Assembly: GCF_014770435.1 (NCBI RefSeq)
Contig: NZ_CP061739.1
Coordinates: forward strand, 2,356,001 to 2,420,000
From: Psychrobacter sp. 28M-43
GTDB lineage: Bacteria; Pseudomonadota; Gammaproteobacteria; Pseudomonadales; Moraxellaceae
DNA length: 64,000 nucleotides
Reading direction: 5' to 3'
Shown: one piece after another, positions 39,793-48,361 of the stretch
How the letters are laid out: the number at the start of each line of letters is the position of its first letter
Position numbering within the stretch: position 1 is the stretch's first letter
The notes under the pieces: model-generated
Databases searched by the model: none
The model's input: the letters and a program-made list of their open reading frames with translations, nothing else
What the model was told of the DNA's origin: nothing
Made by a program: the position numbers and the translations under genes

Positions 39793-42033
39793 TTAGCTAG
39801 ACTCTTCGACACGATTAATCGTTTTTAATAAATGCTCTTGTGCGACGTGTGGCTCCTCACCTGCTGGCTGTAACTGCTGCCAAACGCCAGTGCCATCAAG
39901 TGTCCACGCTTGCGTATTATCTTGTAAGTAATTAATTAAGCCATCCCGATAAATCTGCTTAAACAGTTTCTTGTTCTCAATCGGGAATGCTACTTCTACG
40001 CGATGGAACAGGTTACGATCCATCCAGTCTGCACTACCGCAGTATAGACGCTCATCGCCGTCATTATAGAAATAATAAACACGCGTATGCTCCAAAAACC
40101 GACCAATAACAGAGCGCACAGTAATGTTTTCGGAGAGTCCTTTTACTTGCGGACGTAAACAACACATAGACCGTAAAATAAGCTCAATCTTAACGCCTGC
40201 CTGCGAGGCATCATATAACTTATCAATGAGGCGTCGCTCAGTTAGCGCATTGGCTTTGATAATAATATGAGAACGTTTGCCCGCTTTGGCATGGGCGATT
40301 TCATCATCGATAAAGCTCATCAATTTCTCATGCAAAGTAAACGGTGCATGTAGCAGTTTTTTGAGGTTGGCAGGCTTACCCATGCCGGTTAGCTCTTGGA
40401 ATATTTTATGGACGTCTTCTGAGATATCAGGATCAGCGCTAAACAGACCATAATCTGTGTAGACCTTGGCATTGGCCGCATGGTAGTTACCTGTACCCAG
40501 ATGCACATAACGGCGGATTCGATCGTCCTCGCGGCGTACGATTAGCATAAGCTTGGCATGGGTCTTGTAACCGACGATACCGTAGACCACGACCGCGCCT
40601 GCTTCTTGTAGATAGTTGGCAACTGCGATATTAGACGCTTCATCAAAACGCGCACGCAGCTCGATAACAGCCGTGACTTCTTTGCCATTACGAGCAGCGG
40701 CAGCAAGTGCTTTGACAATTTCTGAATTGGTGCCTGAACGATATAGCGTTTGTTTAATTGCCAATACTTTGGGATCGCTGGCTGCTTGCCAAAGTAAATT
40801 GATAATCGGTGAGAACGCATGAAAAGGATGATGAACCAGCACATCGCTTTTACGCATGGCAGCAAACATACTTGTCGATTTATCTGACTTATCCATTTCT
40901 CGGCGGAATGCCTTTGGCACGACATGAGTAAATGGCTGGTAGCGTAGCGCAGGAATATTAAAGTCAAACAGCAAACGCGTTAGGTTAACTGGGCCATTGA
41001 CACGATACAGCTGATTGTCATGCAGCTCAAACTCATTGAGCAGATACTCACTGATATGCGTTGGGCAATCGGTCGTGACCTCAAGGCGCACCTTATCACC
41101 GAAGCGTCGGTTTTCGAGCTCGCCTTCTAGTGCTTTGGCAATGTCTTCGACATCATCGGCCAAATCTAAATCGGCATTACGTGTCAGCCTAAATTGATGA
41201 CAACCAGTCACACTCATTCCAGGGAATAGCTCACCGATATGCTCATGAATGATAGCGGATAGCATCACATGATGCTCTTTACCACCAGTCAGTTCATCTG
41301 GCAGACGAATCACACGCGGCAGACTGCGCGGCGCAGGTACAATCGCCAAGTTGATATCGCGTCCAAACGCATCTTTGCCTTCCAAGGTAGCGATAAAGTT
41401 TAAGCTTTTATTTACCAGACGCGGAAATGGATGCGCCGGATCAATGCTAATCGGCGTCAATACGGGTACGACTTGCTCCGTAAAATAACGCTTCATCCAT
41501 GCAGACTGCTCAGCGTTTAGCTCATCACGTTTGAGATAGCGAATATCTTCGAGCGCAAGTGCTGGCAAGATATCCTCATTGAGAATACGATACTGCTCAC
41601 TGATTGCAGCATGAGTGATAATAGATATCTCGTTTAGCACTTCGCTAGGACGCATGCCATGAGCACTGGTAGATACATCACCGATGTTAAGCTTTTGCAT
41701 GATACCAGCGACACGAATCTCAAAAAACTCATCAAGATTGGATGAAAAAATAATCAAGAAAAATAAGCGCTCAAGCAATGGGTGACGCGAACTAGATGCC
41801 TGCGCTAATACCCGCAGATGAAACTGTAATAAAGACAAATCACGATTGATATAACTGCTCGGTGAATAGCTGCCATCTTCTGAGCGTTGCCATTCAATTT
41901 CTGCTAAGTTATTTGGGCTATTATCTACACTAACGTCTTTATTAATATTGTCGTTAGCGCCATCTTCAACATTATTAATGTCAATCATATCATTAACATC
42001 ACCGCTGCCCTGATTACTAGTCATCTCTACCAC
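39793..42033 (-). CDS. ppk1: Polyphosphate kinase 1
   Basis: 746 residues; makes long-chain polyphosphate from ATP, membrane-associated. The N-terminal domain begins near residue 61 ([16 protein letters not shown]) with [15 protein letters not shown]. The two phospholipase-D-like halves carry the phosphorylated histidine in [15 protein letters not shown] and the second histidine in [30 protein letters not shown] start at 42033 is chosen because AAAGGAG lies seven bases upstream, while the ATG at 42024 would be 16 bases from it. The first 55 residues are an acidic Asn/Asp-rich extension absent from E. coli PPK. The CYTH-CHAD gene elsewhere in the window belongs to the same chemistry. Confidence 0.94.
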   Translation of the reverse strand: MVEMTSNQGSGDVNDMIDINNVEDGANDNINKDVSVDNSPNNLAEIEWQRSEDGSYSPSSYINRDLSLLQFHLRVLAQASSSRHPLLERLFFLIIFSSNLDEFFEIRVAGIMQKLNIGDVSTSAHGMRPSEVLNEISIITHAAISEQYRILNEDILPALALEDIRYLKRDELNAEQSAWMKRYFTEQVVPVLTPISIDPAHPFPRLVNKSLNFIATLEGKDAFGRDINLAIVPAPRSLPRVIRLPDELTGGKEHHVMLSAIIHEHIGELFPGMSVTGCHQFRLTRNADLDLADDVEDIAKALEGELENRRFGDKVRLEVTTDCPTHISEYLLNEFELHDNQLYRVNGPVNLTRLLFDFNIPALRYQPFTHVVPKAFRREMDKSDKSTSMFAAMRKSDVLVHHPFHAFSPIINLLWQAASDPKVLAIKQTLYRSGTNSEIVKALAAAARNGKEVTAVIELRARFDEASNIAVANYLQEAGAVVVYGIVGYKTHAKLMLIVRREDDRIRRYVHLGTGNYHAANAKVYTDYGLFSADPDISEDVHKIFQELTGMGKPANLKKLLHAPFTLHEKLMSFIDDEIAHAKAGKRSHIIIKANALTERRLIDKLYDASQAGVKIELILRSMCCLRPQVKGLSENITVRSVIGRFLEHTRVYYFYNDGDERLYCGSADWMDRNLFHRVEVAFPIENKKLFKQIYRDGLINYLQDNTQAWTLDGTGVWQQLQPAGEEPHVAQEHLLKTINRVEESS

Positions 42034-42089
42034 GTCACTACTCCTTTTGCGTTATCGATACGCCATCATCTTTTATCGTTCTGTCTTTA

Positions 42090-42105
42090 TTAGGGTCTGT
42101 CCTAG
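42090..42105. mobile_element. Possible solo terminal repeat of an IS5-like element
   Basis: TTAG followed by GGTCTGTCCTAG. It resembles the neighbouring MITE end (GGCGTGTCCTCA) with the same YTAR-type tetranucleotide in front. No partner end was found nearby, so it may be a relic. Confidence 0.35.
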
Positions 42106-42152
42106 TTTTATTCGAAATAGCCGAGCCTACAACATTCGATCCTATAATCTAG

Positions 42153-42320
42153 GGCGTGTCCTCAATTCAAACGAGTGTCCTCTAAATGGGTTAAAAACAG
42201 CTAAATTTTGCCAAACATCGTCAAATAGTTGGTCAATATCTCGATATTATCTGCACTATTTTCCTTGTTTGACGGCAATTTATCTCATTTTTATTACCAT
42301 TTTTAAAATGAGGACACGCC
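42153..42320. mobile_element. 168-bp MITE with 12-bp terminal inverted repeats and CTAG target duplication
   Basis: Left end GGCGTGTCCTCA (42153-42164) is the exact inverse of the right end TGAGGACACGCC (42309-42320). Both are flanked by CTAG (42149-42152 and 42321-42324), fitting the YTAR duplications made by IS5-family transposases. No transposase is encoded, so it would be moved in trans. It fills most of the gap between ppk1 and mtgA. Confidence 0.75.
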
Positions 42321-42345
42321 CTAGCCCAACCCTCATGCTTTATAT

Positions 42346-43035
42346 TTACGAAGCTGCTTGCGGTAATACAGCATTTTTCATGCGTTTTTTGATAATACGT
42401 TGCTTGTTACGCAAACGCTTATCACCTTGATTGTCTTCGTAGTACTTTGGATTGGTAAGCATCGCAATCAGAAGCGCTGACTCATCTCGGTTTAGATTGG
42501 CCGCAGACTTATCGAAATAATGATGCGCGGCTGCATCAATACCATAGATACCATTACCAAACTCCGCTACATTTAGGTAAGCGGTCATAATGCGCTGCTT
42601 ATCCCATAGCGTTTCAATCATCACAGTGATGACAGCCTCTTCCGCTTTACGCACATAAGAGCGATGCGAGGTGAGGAACAAGTTCTTTGCCAATTGCTGA
42701 GTAATCGTTGAACCGCCAGCAGACATTTTGCCTGTCTCTTCGTTTTTCTTTTGCGCGGCTTTGATACCTTTAAAATCAAAACCGCTGTGCTGACTAAACG
42801 TCGAGTCTTCACTCACAATCGCCGCTTGCTTGGCAGATTTGGCAATCGCATCATATTCAGCCCATGTCTGAGTGACTGTGCCGCCTGTTAGGCGATGCGT
42901 CAACATAAACATGCTGTTGTTAATTGGCTGCGTTTTCCAAATTAATAGTAGCCCAACGACCAATATATGGAATGCGACAACCAATAGCATAATTGCCAAT
43001 AACAGACGTTTGATAAATGTGCCAAAACTTGCCAT
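42346..43035 (-). CDS. mtgA: Monofunctional biosynthetic peptidoglycan glycosyltransferase
   Basis: From the ATG at 43035 the protein is 229 residues; the longer frame from a TTG at 43089 is not favoured. One N-terminal transmembrane helix (about 10-32, LLLAIMLLVVAFHILVVGLLL) is followed by a GT51 domain that polymerises lipid II. Motifs: the catalytic Glu in SEDSTFSQHSGFD, GGSTITQQLAKNLFLT, RKAEEAVITVMIE and the second Glu region LNVAEFGNGIYGI. No transpeptidase domain follows, so it is the monofunctional MtgA. Its 3' end is 25 bases from the MITE. Confidence 0.94.
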   Translation of the reverse strand: MASFGTFIKRLLLAIMLLVVAFHILVVGLLLIWKTQPINNSMFMLTHRLTGGTVTQTWAEYDAIAKSAKQAAIVSEDSTFSQHSGFDFKGIKAAQKKNEETGKMSAGGSTITQQLAKNLFLTSHRSYVRKAEEAVITVMIETLWDKQRIMTAYLNVAEFGNGIYGIDAAAHHYFDKSAANLNRDESALLIAMLTNPKYYEDNQGDKRLRNKQRIIKKRMKNAVLPQAAS

Positions 43036-43332
43036 GCGCGATATCCGAGTGGTTAAAAAAGTAATAAGATAAGGTTGATACTCTATCAATGACTATGAGA
43101 CATCAACTAAGAATCAATGATTGTAAACGGGCTATATATAGCCAATCATTAACTGTTGAGCATTAGTCATTAATAACGATCAATAGCAGGTCATCTTACC
43201 TAATCTCACAATCGCTGTCATTATTTACCCCACTTCTTTATGATGTAATGACCGTTAAAGTATTTCATGTTTTAGATAAGCGCGTACTGAGCATCAGCGC
43301 TTTGCAATCAGTATGAAGATAAGAGACTACCC

Positions 43333-43641
43333 ATGTACGATGATAATATAGAAGTATTACGAGCGCGTGTTATTGCAGCAAACCCAAGCCTCGGCATTGA
43401 TGAAAATAGCAATCAATGGTGGCTACTAGGCACCTCGGGCTGTCACTTATGTGATATCGCTGAGCAAATACTCACTCAGTTTCAGGCCGTACAACCGATT
43501 AGTTACCAAAATGTCGATATTGCAGACTTTGATGAGGCGCTGATGATGGAATTTGCCACAGCTATTCCTGTGATTTTGACACCATCCAAACGATTAAACT
43601 ATCCGTTTTCGGTGATGGATTTGCAGCAGCTGCTCGCTTAA
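43333..43641 (+). CDS. Glutaredoxin-like protein (DUF836 family)
   Basis: 102-residue thioredoxin-fold protein. The redox motif is Cys-His-Leu-Cys in LLGTSGCHLCDIAE, followed by the cis-proline strand ATAIPVILT. DUF836/glutaredoxin-like proteins of this size are common next to metabolic genes; their partners are mostly unknown. About 25 residues precede the first strand (WWLLGTSGC), slightly more than in relatives. It is 56 bases upstream of lldD on the same strand and probably co-transcribed. Confidence 0.82.
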   Translation: MYDDNIEVLRARVIAANPSLGIDENSNQWWLLGTSGCHLCDIAEQILTQFQAVQPISYQNVDIADFDEALMMEFATAIPVILTPSKRLNYPFSVMDLQQLLA

Positions 43642-43697
43642 TAGCATTAGACCTATAACAAAGACGCCCTATTACGATGATAAAGTGGTGAGAAATC

Positions 43698-44897
43698 ATG
43701 AAAGATTTAAAACCTGTCTTAAAGAAAATAACAGAGATTGAAGACCTGCGCCGTGTCGCCGAGCGCAAAGTGCCGCGCATGTTTTATGACTATGTCGATT
43801 CAGGCTCATGGACTGAGACTACGTATCGCAGTAATGAAACGGACTTTGACCGTATTAAGCTACGCCAACGAGTATTGGTCGATATGGACAATCGCAGTCT
43901 AGCGACACAAATGATTGGCGAGTCCGTCAATATGCCCGTTGCCATCGCTCCGACTGGGTTCACTGGTATGATGTGGGCAGATGGCGAAATTCATGCCGCG
44001 CGTGCCGCTGAAAAATTTGGCGTGCCTTTCTCGCTCTCGACCATGAGCATCTGCTCTATCGAAGATATCGCCACTCATACCAGCAAACCGTTTTGGTTTC
44101 AGTTATATGTCATGCGCGATCAAGATTATATGGCCAATCTGATTCAACGGGCCAAAGATGCCAATTGCTCAGCACTGATATTAACTGCCGACTTGCAGGT
44201 CATGGGTCAACGCCATAAAGACATCAAAAACGGCTTGTCTGCACCGCCTAAACCGACACTTACCAACATCATCAACCTAATGACTAAGCCTCAGTGGTGT
44301 ATGAATATGCTAGGCACCAAACGTCATAGCTTTGGCAATATCGTCGGTCATGCCAAAGGCGTTGAAGACTTGTCCTCATTGAGCTCATGGACAGAAGAGC
44401 AGTTTGATCCACGTTTGAGCTGGGATGATGTGGCGCGTATCAAAGACATGTGGGGTGGCAAGCTCATCATCAAAGGCATCATGGAACCTGAAGATGCCAT
44501 CATGGCGGCCCGTAGCGGTGCCGATGCACTGGTCGTCTCAAACCATGGTGGCCGTCAATTAGACGGTGCGCTGTCTTCTATTTCTGCGCTGTCTGACATC
44601 GTACAAGCTGTCCATGCTGAAGATAGCGATATCGAAGTGTGGTTAGACAGTGGCATTCGCTCTGGTCAAGATGTGCTAAAAGCGATATCACTGGGTGCGA
44701 AAGGCACGATGATTGGTCGCGCTTTTCTCTATGGATTGGGCGCTTATGGTGAAGATGGTGTACGCCGTGCGCTTGAAATCATCTATAAAGAATGTGATAT
44801 CTCAATGGCCTTCTGCGGTCATACCGATATCAATAAAGTTACGGACGATATCTTGGTAAAAGGTACTTATGAAAATCTTAAAGTTGGTAATTTTTAG
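43698..44897 (+). CDS. lldD: FMN-dependent L-lactate dehydrogenase / alpha-hydroxy-acid dehydrogenase
   Basis: 399 residues of the FMN alpha-hydroxy-acid oxidoreductase family; oxidises L-lactate to pyruvate and passes electrons to the respiratory chain. FMN and substrate residues are visible: N-terminal PRMFYDYVDSGSWTE, MPVAIAPTGFTGM, FWFQLYVMRD, LTADLQVMGQRHKDI, the catalytic His in VSNHGGRQLDGA, and DSGIRSGQDVLKAISLGAKGTMIGRAF. It follows the E. coli LldD pattern, although glycolate or another 2-hydroxy acid cannot be excluded. A glutaredoxin-like gene precedes it. The stop codon is the start of a 17-bp degenerate repeat array. Confidence 0.9.
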   Translation: MKDLKPVLKKITEIEDLRRVAERKVPRMFYDYVDSGSWTETTYRSNETDFDRIKLRQRVLVDMDNRSLATQMIGESVNMPVAIAPTGFTGMMWADGEIHAARAAEKFGVPFSLSTMSICSIEDIATHTSKPFWFQLYVMRDQDYMANLIQRAKDANCSALILTADLQVMGQRHKDIKNGLSAPPKPTLTNIINLMTKPQWCMNMLGTKRHSFGNIVGHAKGVEDLSSLSSWTEEQFDPRLSWDDVARIKDMWGGKLIIKGIMEPEDAIMAARSGADALVVSNHGGRQLDGALSSISALSDIVQAVHAEDSDIEVWLDSGIRSGQDVLKAISLGAKGTMIGRAFLYGLGAYGEDGVRRALEIIYKECDISMAFCGHTDINKVTDDILVKGTYENLKVGNF

Positions 44898-44974
44898 AAC
44901 TATCCATTTCTAAGAACTATCCATTTTAAAAAACTTTCGATTTCTAAGAGCTATATAGTTTTAAAAGCTATCAG
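44891..44974. repeat. Degenerate ~17-bp tandem repeat, five copies, starting at the lldD stop
   Basis: Successive units TTTTTAGAACTATCCA, TTTCTAAGAACTATCCA, TTTTAAAAAACTTTCGA, TTTCTAAGAGCTATATAG and TTTTAAAAGCTATCAG. The first unit contains the lldD TAG stop codon. It ends about 105 bases before the rhomboid gene. Confidence 0.75.
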
Positions 44975-45081
44975 CCATCAAGACTATGAAAACTTATACC
45001 ATGATGACCTGCGGATAAATAACATTATCTGACCATACCCTTTATACTATATATACAACATTTTGATGATATCTCGCTTTT

Positions 45082-46155
45082 ATGACCATTCAACAACTAT
45101 TAAAAACAGCGCCCGTCACTACCCTGCTACTAGTCAGCTTTATCGGGCTATTTATTATGCAGATACTAACGGGTGTCGATGCCAACAACCCCTCCACTGA
45201 GGCACTGCTCAAATGGGGTGCCAATGCATTACCATTTACCATGGGTGATGATCCTTGGCGACTGGTCAGCAGTGCATTTTTGCACATTGGTTTGATGCAT
45301 TTATTGTTTAATGGGTTTGCCATGTATTTCTTTGGTCAGATTGCCGAGCCGATGTTTGGCTCAGCCAAGTTTTTGGCATTATTTTTACTGGCGGCAATTG
45401 GCGGTAACTTACTCAACAGCTATGTGACGTGGCAAAGTATTTTGGATGGTACGGGACAGCCTGGACTATCAGCTGGGGCATCTGGCGGTATCATGGGTAT
45501 TGGCGCGGCATTATTAATTGCTGCACTGTTTAAAATATCGGTCAATGGCATGGTACTGAATCTTAAGAGCCTGATATTTATTATGGGCATCAACCTCGTC
45601 TATGGGTTTGCTGTACCGGGTATTGATAATGCTGGTCATATCGGTGGCGCAATCACAGGACTAGTGATTGCATTGGCTTTTGCGATTGGCTACCGTCAGC
45701 GTCTAGCAGCCGCTATACAGAATGCAGCGATTCAGCAGCAGCGCACGTTTAACCCTTATCAAACCAACTACTCATACAGTACTCACGACAACTCATCATA
45801 TAACAGTCAGTATAGTGGCCAATATCGTGAACAACATGATAATCAAGGCCGCTATGACGCCAACTCTATCGACCAGTCACCTCACCTTGATACCAACTCA
45901 ACCGAGCAAGATACTGCGTTTGCCAACAATGAAACGAATACAGCAGACATATATGCCGAAAGCGTTACCGCTAACAATTCACCGTTAAGTAATGAAGCTG
46001 TTCATAATAGTATTGATCCCAAAGCACTTAAAAAACCTTCTATTATTTGGCAGCTATTACCATGGCTTGCGATGTTACTTATTAGCATTGGCTTCGTCTG
46101 GTGGTGGCAAGATATTCATCAGCAATTACTGCAAGTACTAAAAGCCATTGAGTAA
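45082..46155 (+). CDS. Rhomboid family intramembrane serine protease with C-terminal extension
   Basis: 357 residues. The six-helix rhomboid core spans about 10-205, with Asn77 in HLLFNGFA, the nucleophile Ser134 in AGASGGIMG and His186 in NAGHIGGA forming the dyad. Rhomboids cut single-pass membrane proteins within the bilayer. After the core comes a long hydrophilic Gln/Asn/Ser/Tyr-rich region (about 210-320) and a seventh hydrophobic helix near the end (about 325-345, LLPWLAMLLISIGFVWWW). The substrate is unknown. It lies between lldD and a MipA/OmpV gene on the same strand. Confidence 0.9.
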   Translation: MTIQQLLKTAPVTTLLLVSFIGLFIMQILTGVDANNPSTEALLKWGANALPFTMGDDPWRLVSSAFLHIGLMHLLFNGFAMYFFGQIAEPMFGSAKFLALFLLAAIGGNLLNSYVTWQSILDGTGQPGLSAGASGGIMGIGAALLIAALFKISVNGMVLNLKSLIFIMGINLVYGFAVPGIDNAGHIGGAITGLVIALAFAIGYRQRLAAAIQNAAIQQQRTFNPYQTNYSYSTHDNSSYNSQYSGQYREQHDNQGRYDANSIDQSPHLDTNSTEQDTAFANNETNTADIYAESVTANNSPLSNEAVHNSIDPKALKKPSIIWQLLPWLAMLLISIGFVWWWQDIHQQLLQVLKAIE

Positions 46156-46302
46156 ATGCTCATACTTATCTATCATTGCTATATAGACTCCAAAAACAGC
46201 ATACTGACCTATATTACTGATTCATTTTATTACTTACTCTTTTGAACACGTTTTGCTTACTCGCACCACTCAGTTATTTATACTTACTTACGAGATTCAA
46301 TT

Positions 46303-47115
46303 ATGTTAAAACTTGCAGCGCTACCTAATATCTCTACACGTACTATGTTTAGCGCGTTTACCGCTACTGCACTATTTAGTGTGGCTAGCCTGTCTAACGC
46401 CGCACTTTTTAATGATAACCTGCCGACTGACAAAGATGCTGAGCTCAGCGTTGGGGTCAATGTCATGGCGGTCAAATCAGCCTATGATCTCGAAGATAGT
46501 ACTGAAGTGCGCGTGCTACCAGGTGCATTTTATGACAATAACAAAGTCTATGTACGCGGTGCGCAAGCTGGTGCGTATCTGATCAACGATGGTGTCAATC
46601 AGCTGTCTGCCTATGCCAAGCTTGCAGGTTCTGAGTTTGAACCTGATGATGCCAATGGCGCACTGCAAGGCTTGGATGAGCGTAAATCCTCAGCAGAAGC
46701 AGGTCTTAGCTATCAGCGTCGTACGGCTATTGGCGGCATCCGCGCGCAGATAGGTGCTGATGTATTAGATCGTAGTGGTGGTAACACAGCTCGCTTGACC
46801 TATCTCTCTAGAATCACCAAAGGCAAGCTAACGGTCTATCCAAGTATTGGCTTTGAATATCATGATGCTGACTACAATGAATACTACTATGGTGTCAGTG
46901 AAAAAGAGGCTGCTAAAACAGGCGTTGACGCTTATAAATCTAACTCAAGCCTGAATCCGTATATCAACATTAGCGCTAACTACGACTTTAATGAGCGCTG
47001 GGCAGGATTTGCCAATCAAAGCGTAAGCTATGTACCAAATGAGCAGTACGATAGCCCAATGGTCGACTCACGTACTGAAGCAGCGACGACACTTGGTTTG
47101 CTTTATAAGTTCTAG
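46303..47115 (+). CDS. MipA/OmpV family outer-membrane protein
   Basis: 270 residues with a signal peptide (cleavage probably after SLSNA near residue 33). The mature protein alternates beta strands with polar turns and ends in Phe (LGLLYKF), as outer-membrane barrels do. The segment NEYYYGVSEKEAAKTGVDAY is characteristic of MipA/OmpV proteins (in MipA it contains the conserved YYGV). In E. coli MipA scaffolds murein enzymes; elsewhere relatives take up or resist antibiotics. The exact role here is unknown. A strong terminator follows at 47138-47174. Confidence 0.85.
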   Translation: MLKLAALPNISTRTMFSAFTATALFSVASLSNAALFNDNLPTDKDAELSVGVNVMAVKSAYDLEDSTEVRVLPGAFYDNNKVYVRGAQAGAYLINDGVNQLSAYAKLAGSEFEPDDANGALQGLDERKSSAEAGLSYQRRTAIGGIRAQIGADVLDRSGGNTARLTYLSRITKGKLTVYPSIGFEYHDADYNEYYYGVSEKEAAKTGVDAYKSNSSLNPYINISANYDFNERWAGFANQSVSYVPNEQYDSPMVDSRTEAATTLGLLYKF

Positions 47116-47137
47116 TTGAGCTTAGAAGTTTGATAAC

Positions 47138-47174
47138 AAAAAGACCTTACCGCGTGATGTGGTAAGGTCTTTTT
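47138..47174. terminator. Bidirectional terminator after mipA, left flank of the HEPN gene
   Basis: Perfect 14-bp stem AAAAAGACCTTACC/GGTAAGGTCTTTTT. It ends mipA on the + strand and the convergent HEPN gene on the - strand. Its stem is almost the same as that of the terminator at 48196-48243. Confidence 0.93.
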
Positions 47175-47195
47175 TTATGGAACATTTGATAAAAA

Positions 47196-48074
47196 CTATA
47201 CTTTAACCTTTGAGATGTTTTCTCCAATTTCTTGGATAGCTGCCTTCAATACATGTAAACATATTTTGGCGGTATCTTCTCTTGGATTAAATCCAACACT
47301 CATTTGCTGATGCGGATGAATATAGTTCCGAAAATCTCGTAGCGTATGGCTAAACCTCTGTATATCATGTTGTACCAAACCTAATTCATAAGCAACATCA
47401 ATAAAAGCGCTTAACGACCATTTGGAGAGTTCGTAAACTTTACCTGATTTATCCTTAGGAGAGGATTTTGCAGTATTAAAATGTCTAGGATACTGATTCG
47501 CTAAACCTAACAAAATTCCTTCGAGAGTACTGCCTGCTATGATAATCACAGACAAATAGGCTTCTGAAGAATAGCACCTTTCTATTTCTTTTATTCTTCC
47601 TTCTATTACTTCCGACACCATTCCTTCTAATCCAATTTTCTGTACAGAAACATTTGAAAATTCTCGTCTTAAAAATTGGTTCTCAGTAGTAGTCTGAGTA
47701 GGTTTTAAAGGCTCCTGCACCTCAATCTTATCTAGCCGCTTAAAATCAATGTTAGCACCGTTACGAACCACCTTCCATTTATCAAAAGCAATATATTTAT
47801 TAAATCCCGCGATGTATGTATCTAGGTCCTCTAAACGCTCTATAAAATTCGCAGGATTAAACAACTCTTTGATACAACGACCTAGCTGAGGAGACCCATT
47901 AATAGCTTCCAATTTGTCATCAGTATACGCCCAGCGTGAGGGGAAACCCTGGCCGTAAGTATCATTGAATCCAAAACTGTTAAATAGGCGAACCAGCTGA
48001 GGACCTGTCCTATACTCAGTATCTTCATTAATCAAAATACGTAATTTCTCAAGCGACTTAGAACTTAAAAACAT
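47196..48074 (-). CDS. AbiJ-like N-terminal domain plus HEPN domain protein (putative abortive-infection RNase)
   Basis: 292 residues. The N-terminal domain (about 1-115: YRTGPQLVRLFNSFGFNDTY, then GQGFPSRWAYTDDKL) resembles the AbiJ-NTD3 type domains that occur upstream of HEPN domains in phage-defence proteins. The C-terminal half (about 150-290) is helical and contains a HEPN-style active-site motif, RDFRNYIHP (Arg246/Arg249...His253, with Asn250), typical of metal-independent RNases. GGAG lies seven bases before the ATG. Codon use looks foreign (AGA, AGG and ATA where neighbours use CGT and ATC). It stands alone between mipA and fumC, bracketed by two similar terminators. Defence role is inference; no partner antitoxin is visible. 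Confidence 0.65.
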   Translation of the reverse strand: MFLSSKSLEKLRILINEDTEYRTGPQLVRLFNSFGFNDTYGQGFPSRWAYTDDKLEAINGSPQLGRCIKELFNPANFIERLEDLDTYIAGFNKYIAFDKWKVVRNGANIDFKRLDKIEVQEPLKPTQTTTENQFLRREFSNVSVQKIGLEGMVSEVIEGRIKEIERCYSSEAYLSVIIIAGSTLEGILLGLANQYPRHFNTAKSSPKDKSGKVYELSKWSLSAFIDVAYELGLVQHDIQRFSHTLRDFRNYIHPHQQMSVGFNPREDTAKICLHVLKAAIQEIGENISKVKV

Positions 48075-48195
48075 TCATGAGCTCCAGTTTTATAACATAT
48101 ACGATAGTATATAGCTAAAAATCAGTCATAGCTTTTTTCTCTAGCAGTCAGTATATAATGTTAATCTATTAATTTGATATGCAAATTACAACCAA

Positions 48196-48243
48196 AAAAA
48201 AGACCTTGCCACATTCTCATACAAGAAGTGACAAGGTCTTTTT
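48196..48243. terminator. Terminator of fumC, right flank of the HEPN gene
   Basis: Stem AAAAAGACCTTG/CAAGGTCTTTTT with further inner pairing CACATTCT/AGAAGTG. It lies downstream of fumC on the minus strand and upstream of the HEPN gene. It resembles the terminator at 47138-47174. Confidence 0.82.
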
Positions 48244-48280
48244 ATTTCTAACTTCTCAGTGGAAAAAATATGATGCTGCT

Positions 48281-48337
48281 ACCAGAAAGACGAATGCAAA
48301 TTGTACTTATCGTACATTAAGCGAGTCTGACGCCGTA
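48281..48337. repeat. 57-bp dispersed repeat, copy A (3' of fumC)
   Basis: Matches 56477-56533 at 48 of 57 positions. Contains AATGCAAATTGTAC, a 5-base loop, then GTACATTAA and GAGTCTGACGC. The TGTAC/GTACA stem is identical in both copies; three of the nine differences fall in the loop. It lies 25 bases from the fumC stop and just right of a terminator. Confidence 0.8.
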
Positions 48338-48361
48338 GCAGGTCATTATTTGGTCTACTGC

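Noticed and set aside
40542..40967. 141-codon alternative frame within ppk1
   Set aside because: Lies in another frame on the same strand as the intact polyphosphate kinase; Cys/Trp/Arg-rich shadow reading.
42047..42430. 127-codon + strand frame crossing the ppk1-mtgA gap
   Set aside because: Runs through the MITE and into the antisense of mtgA; no ribosome-binding site and no family features. Not evidence of a transposase.
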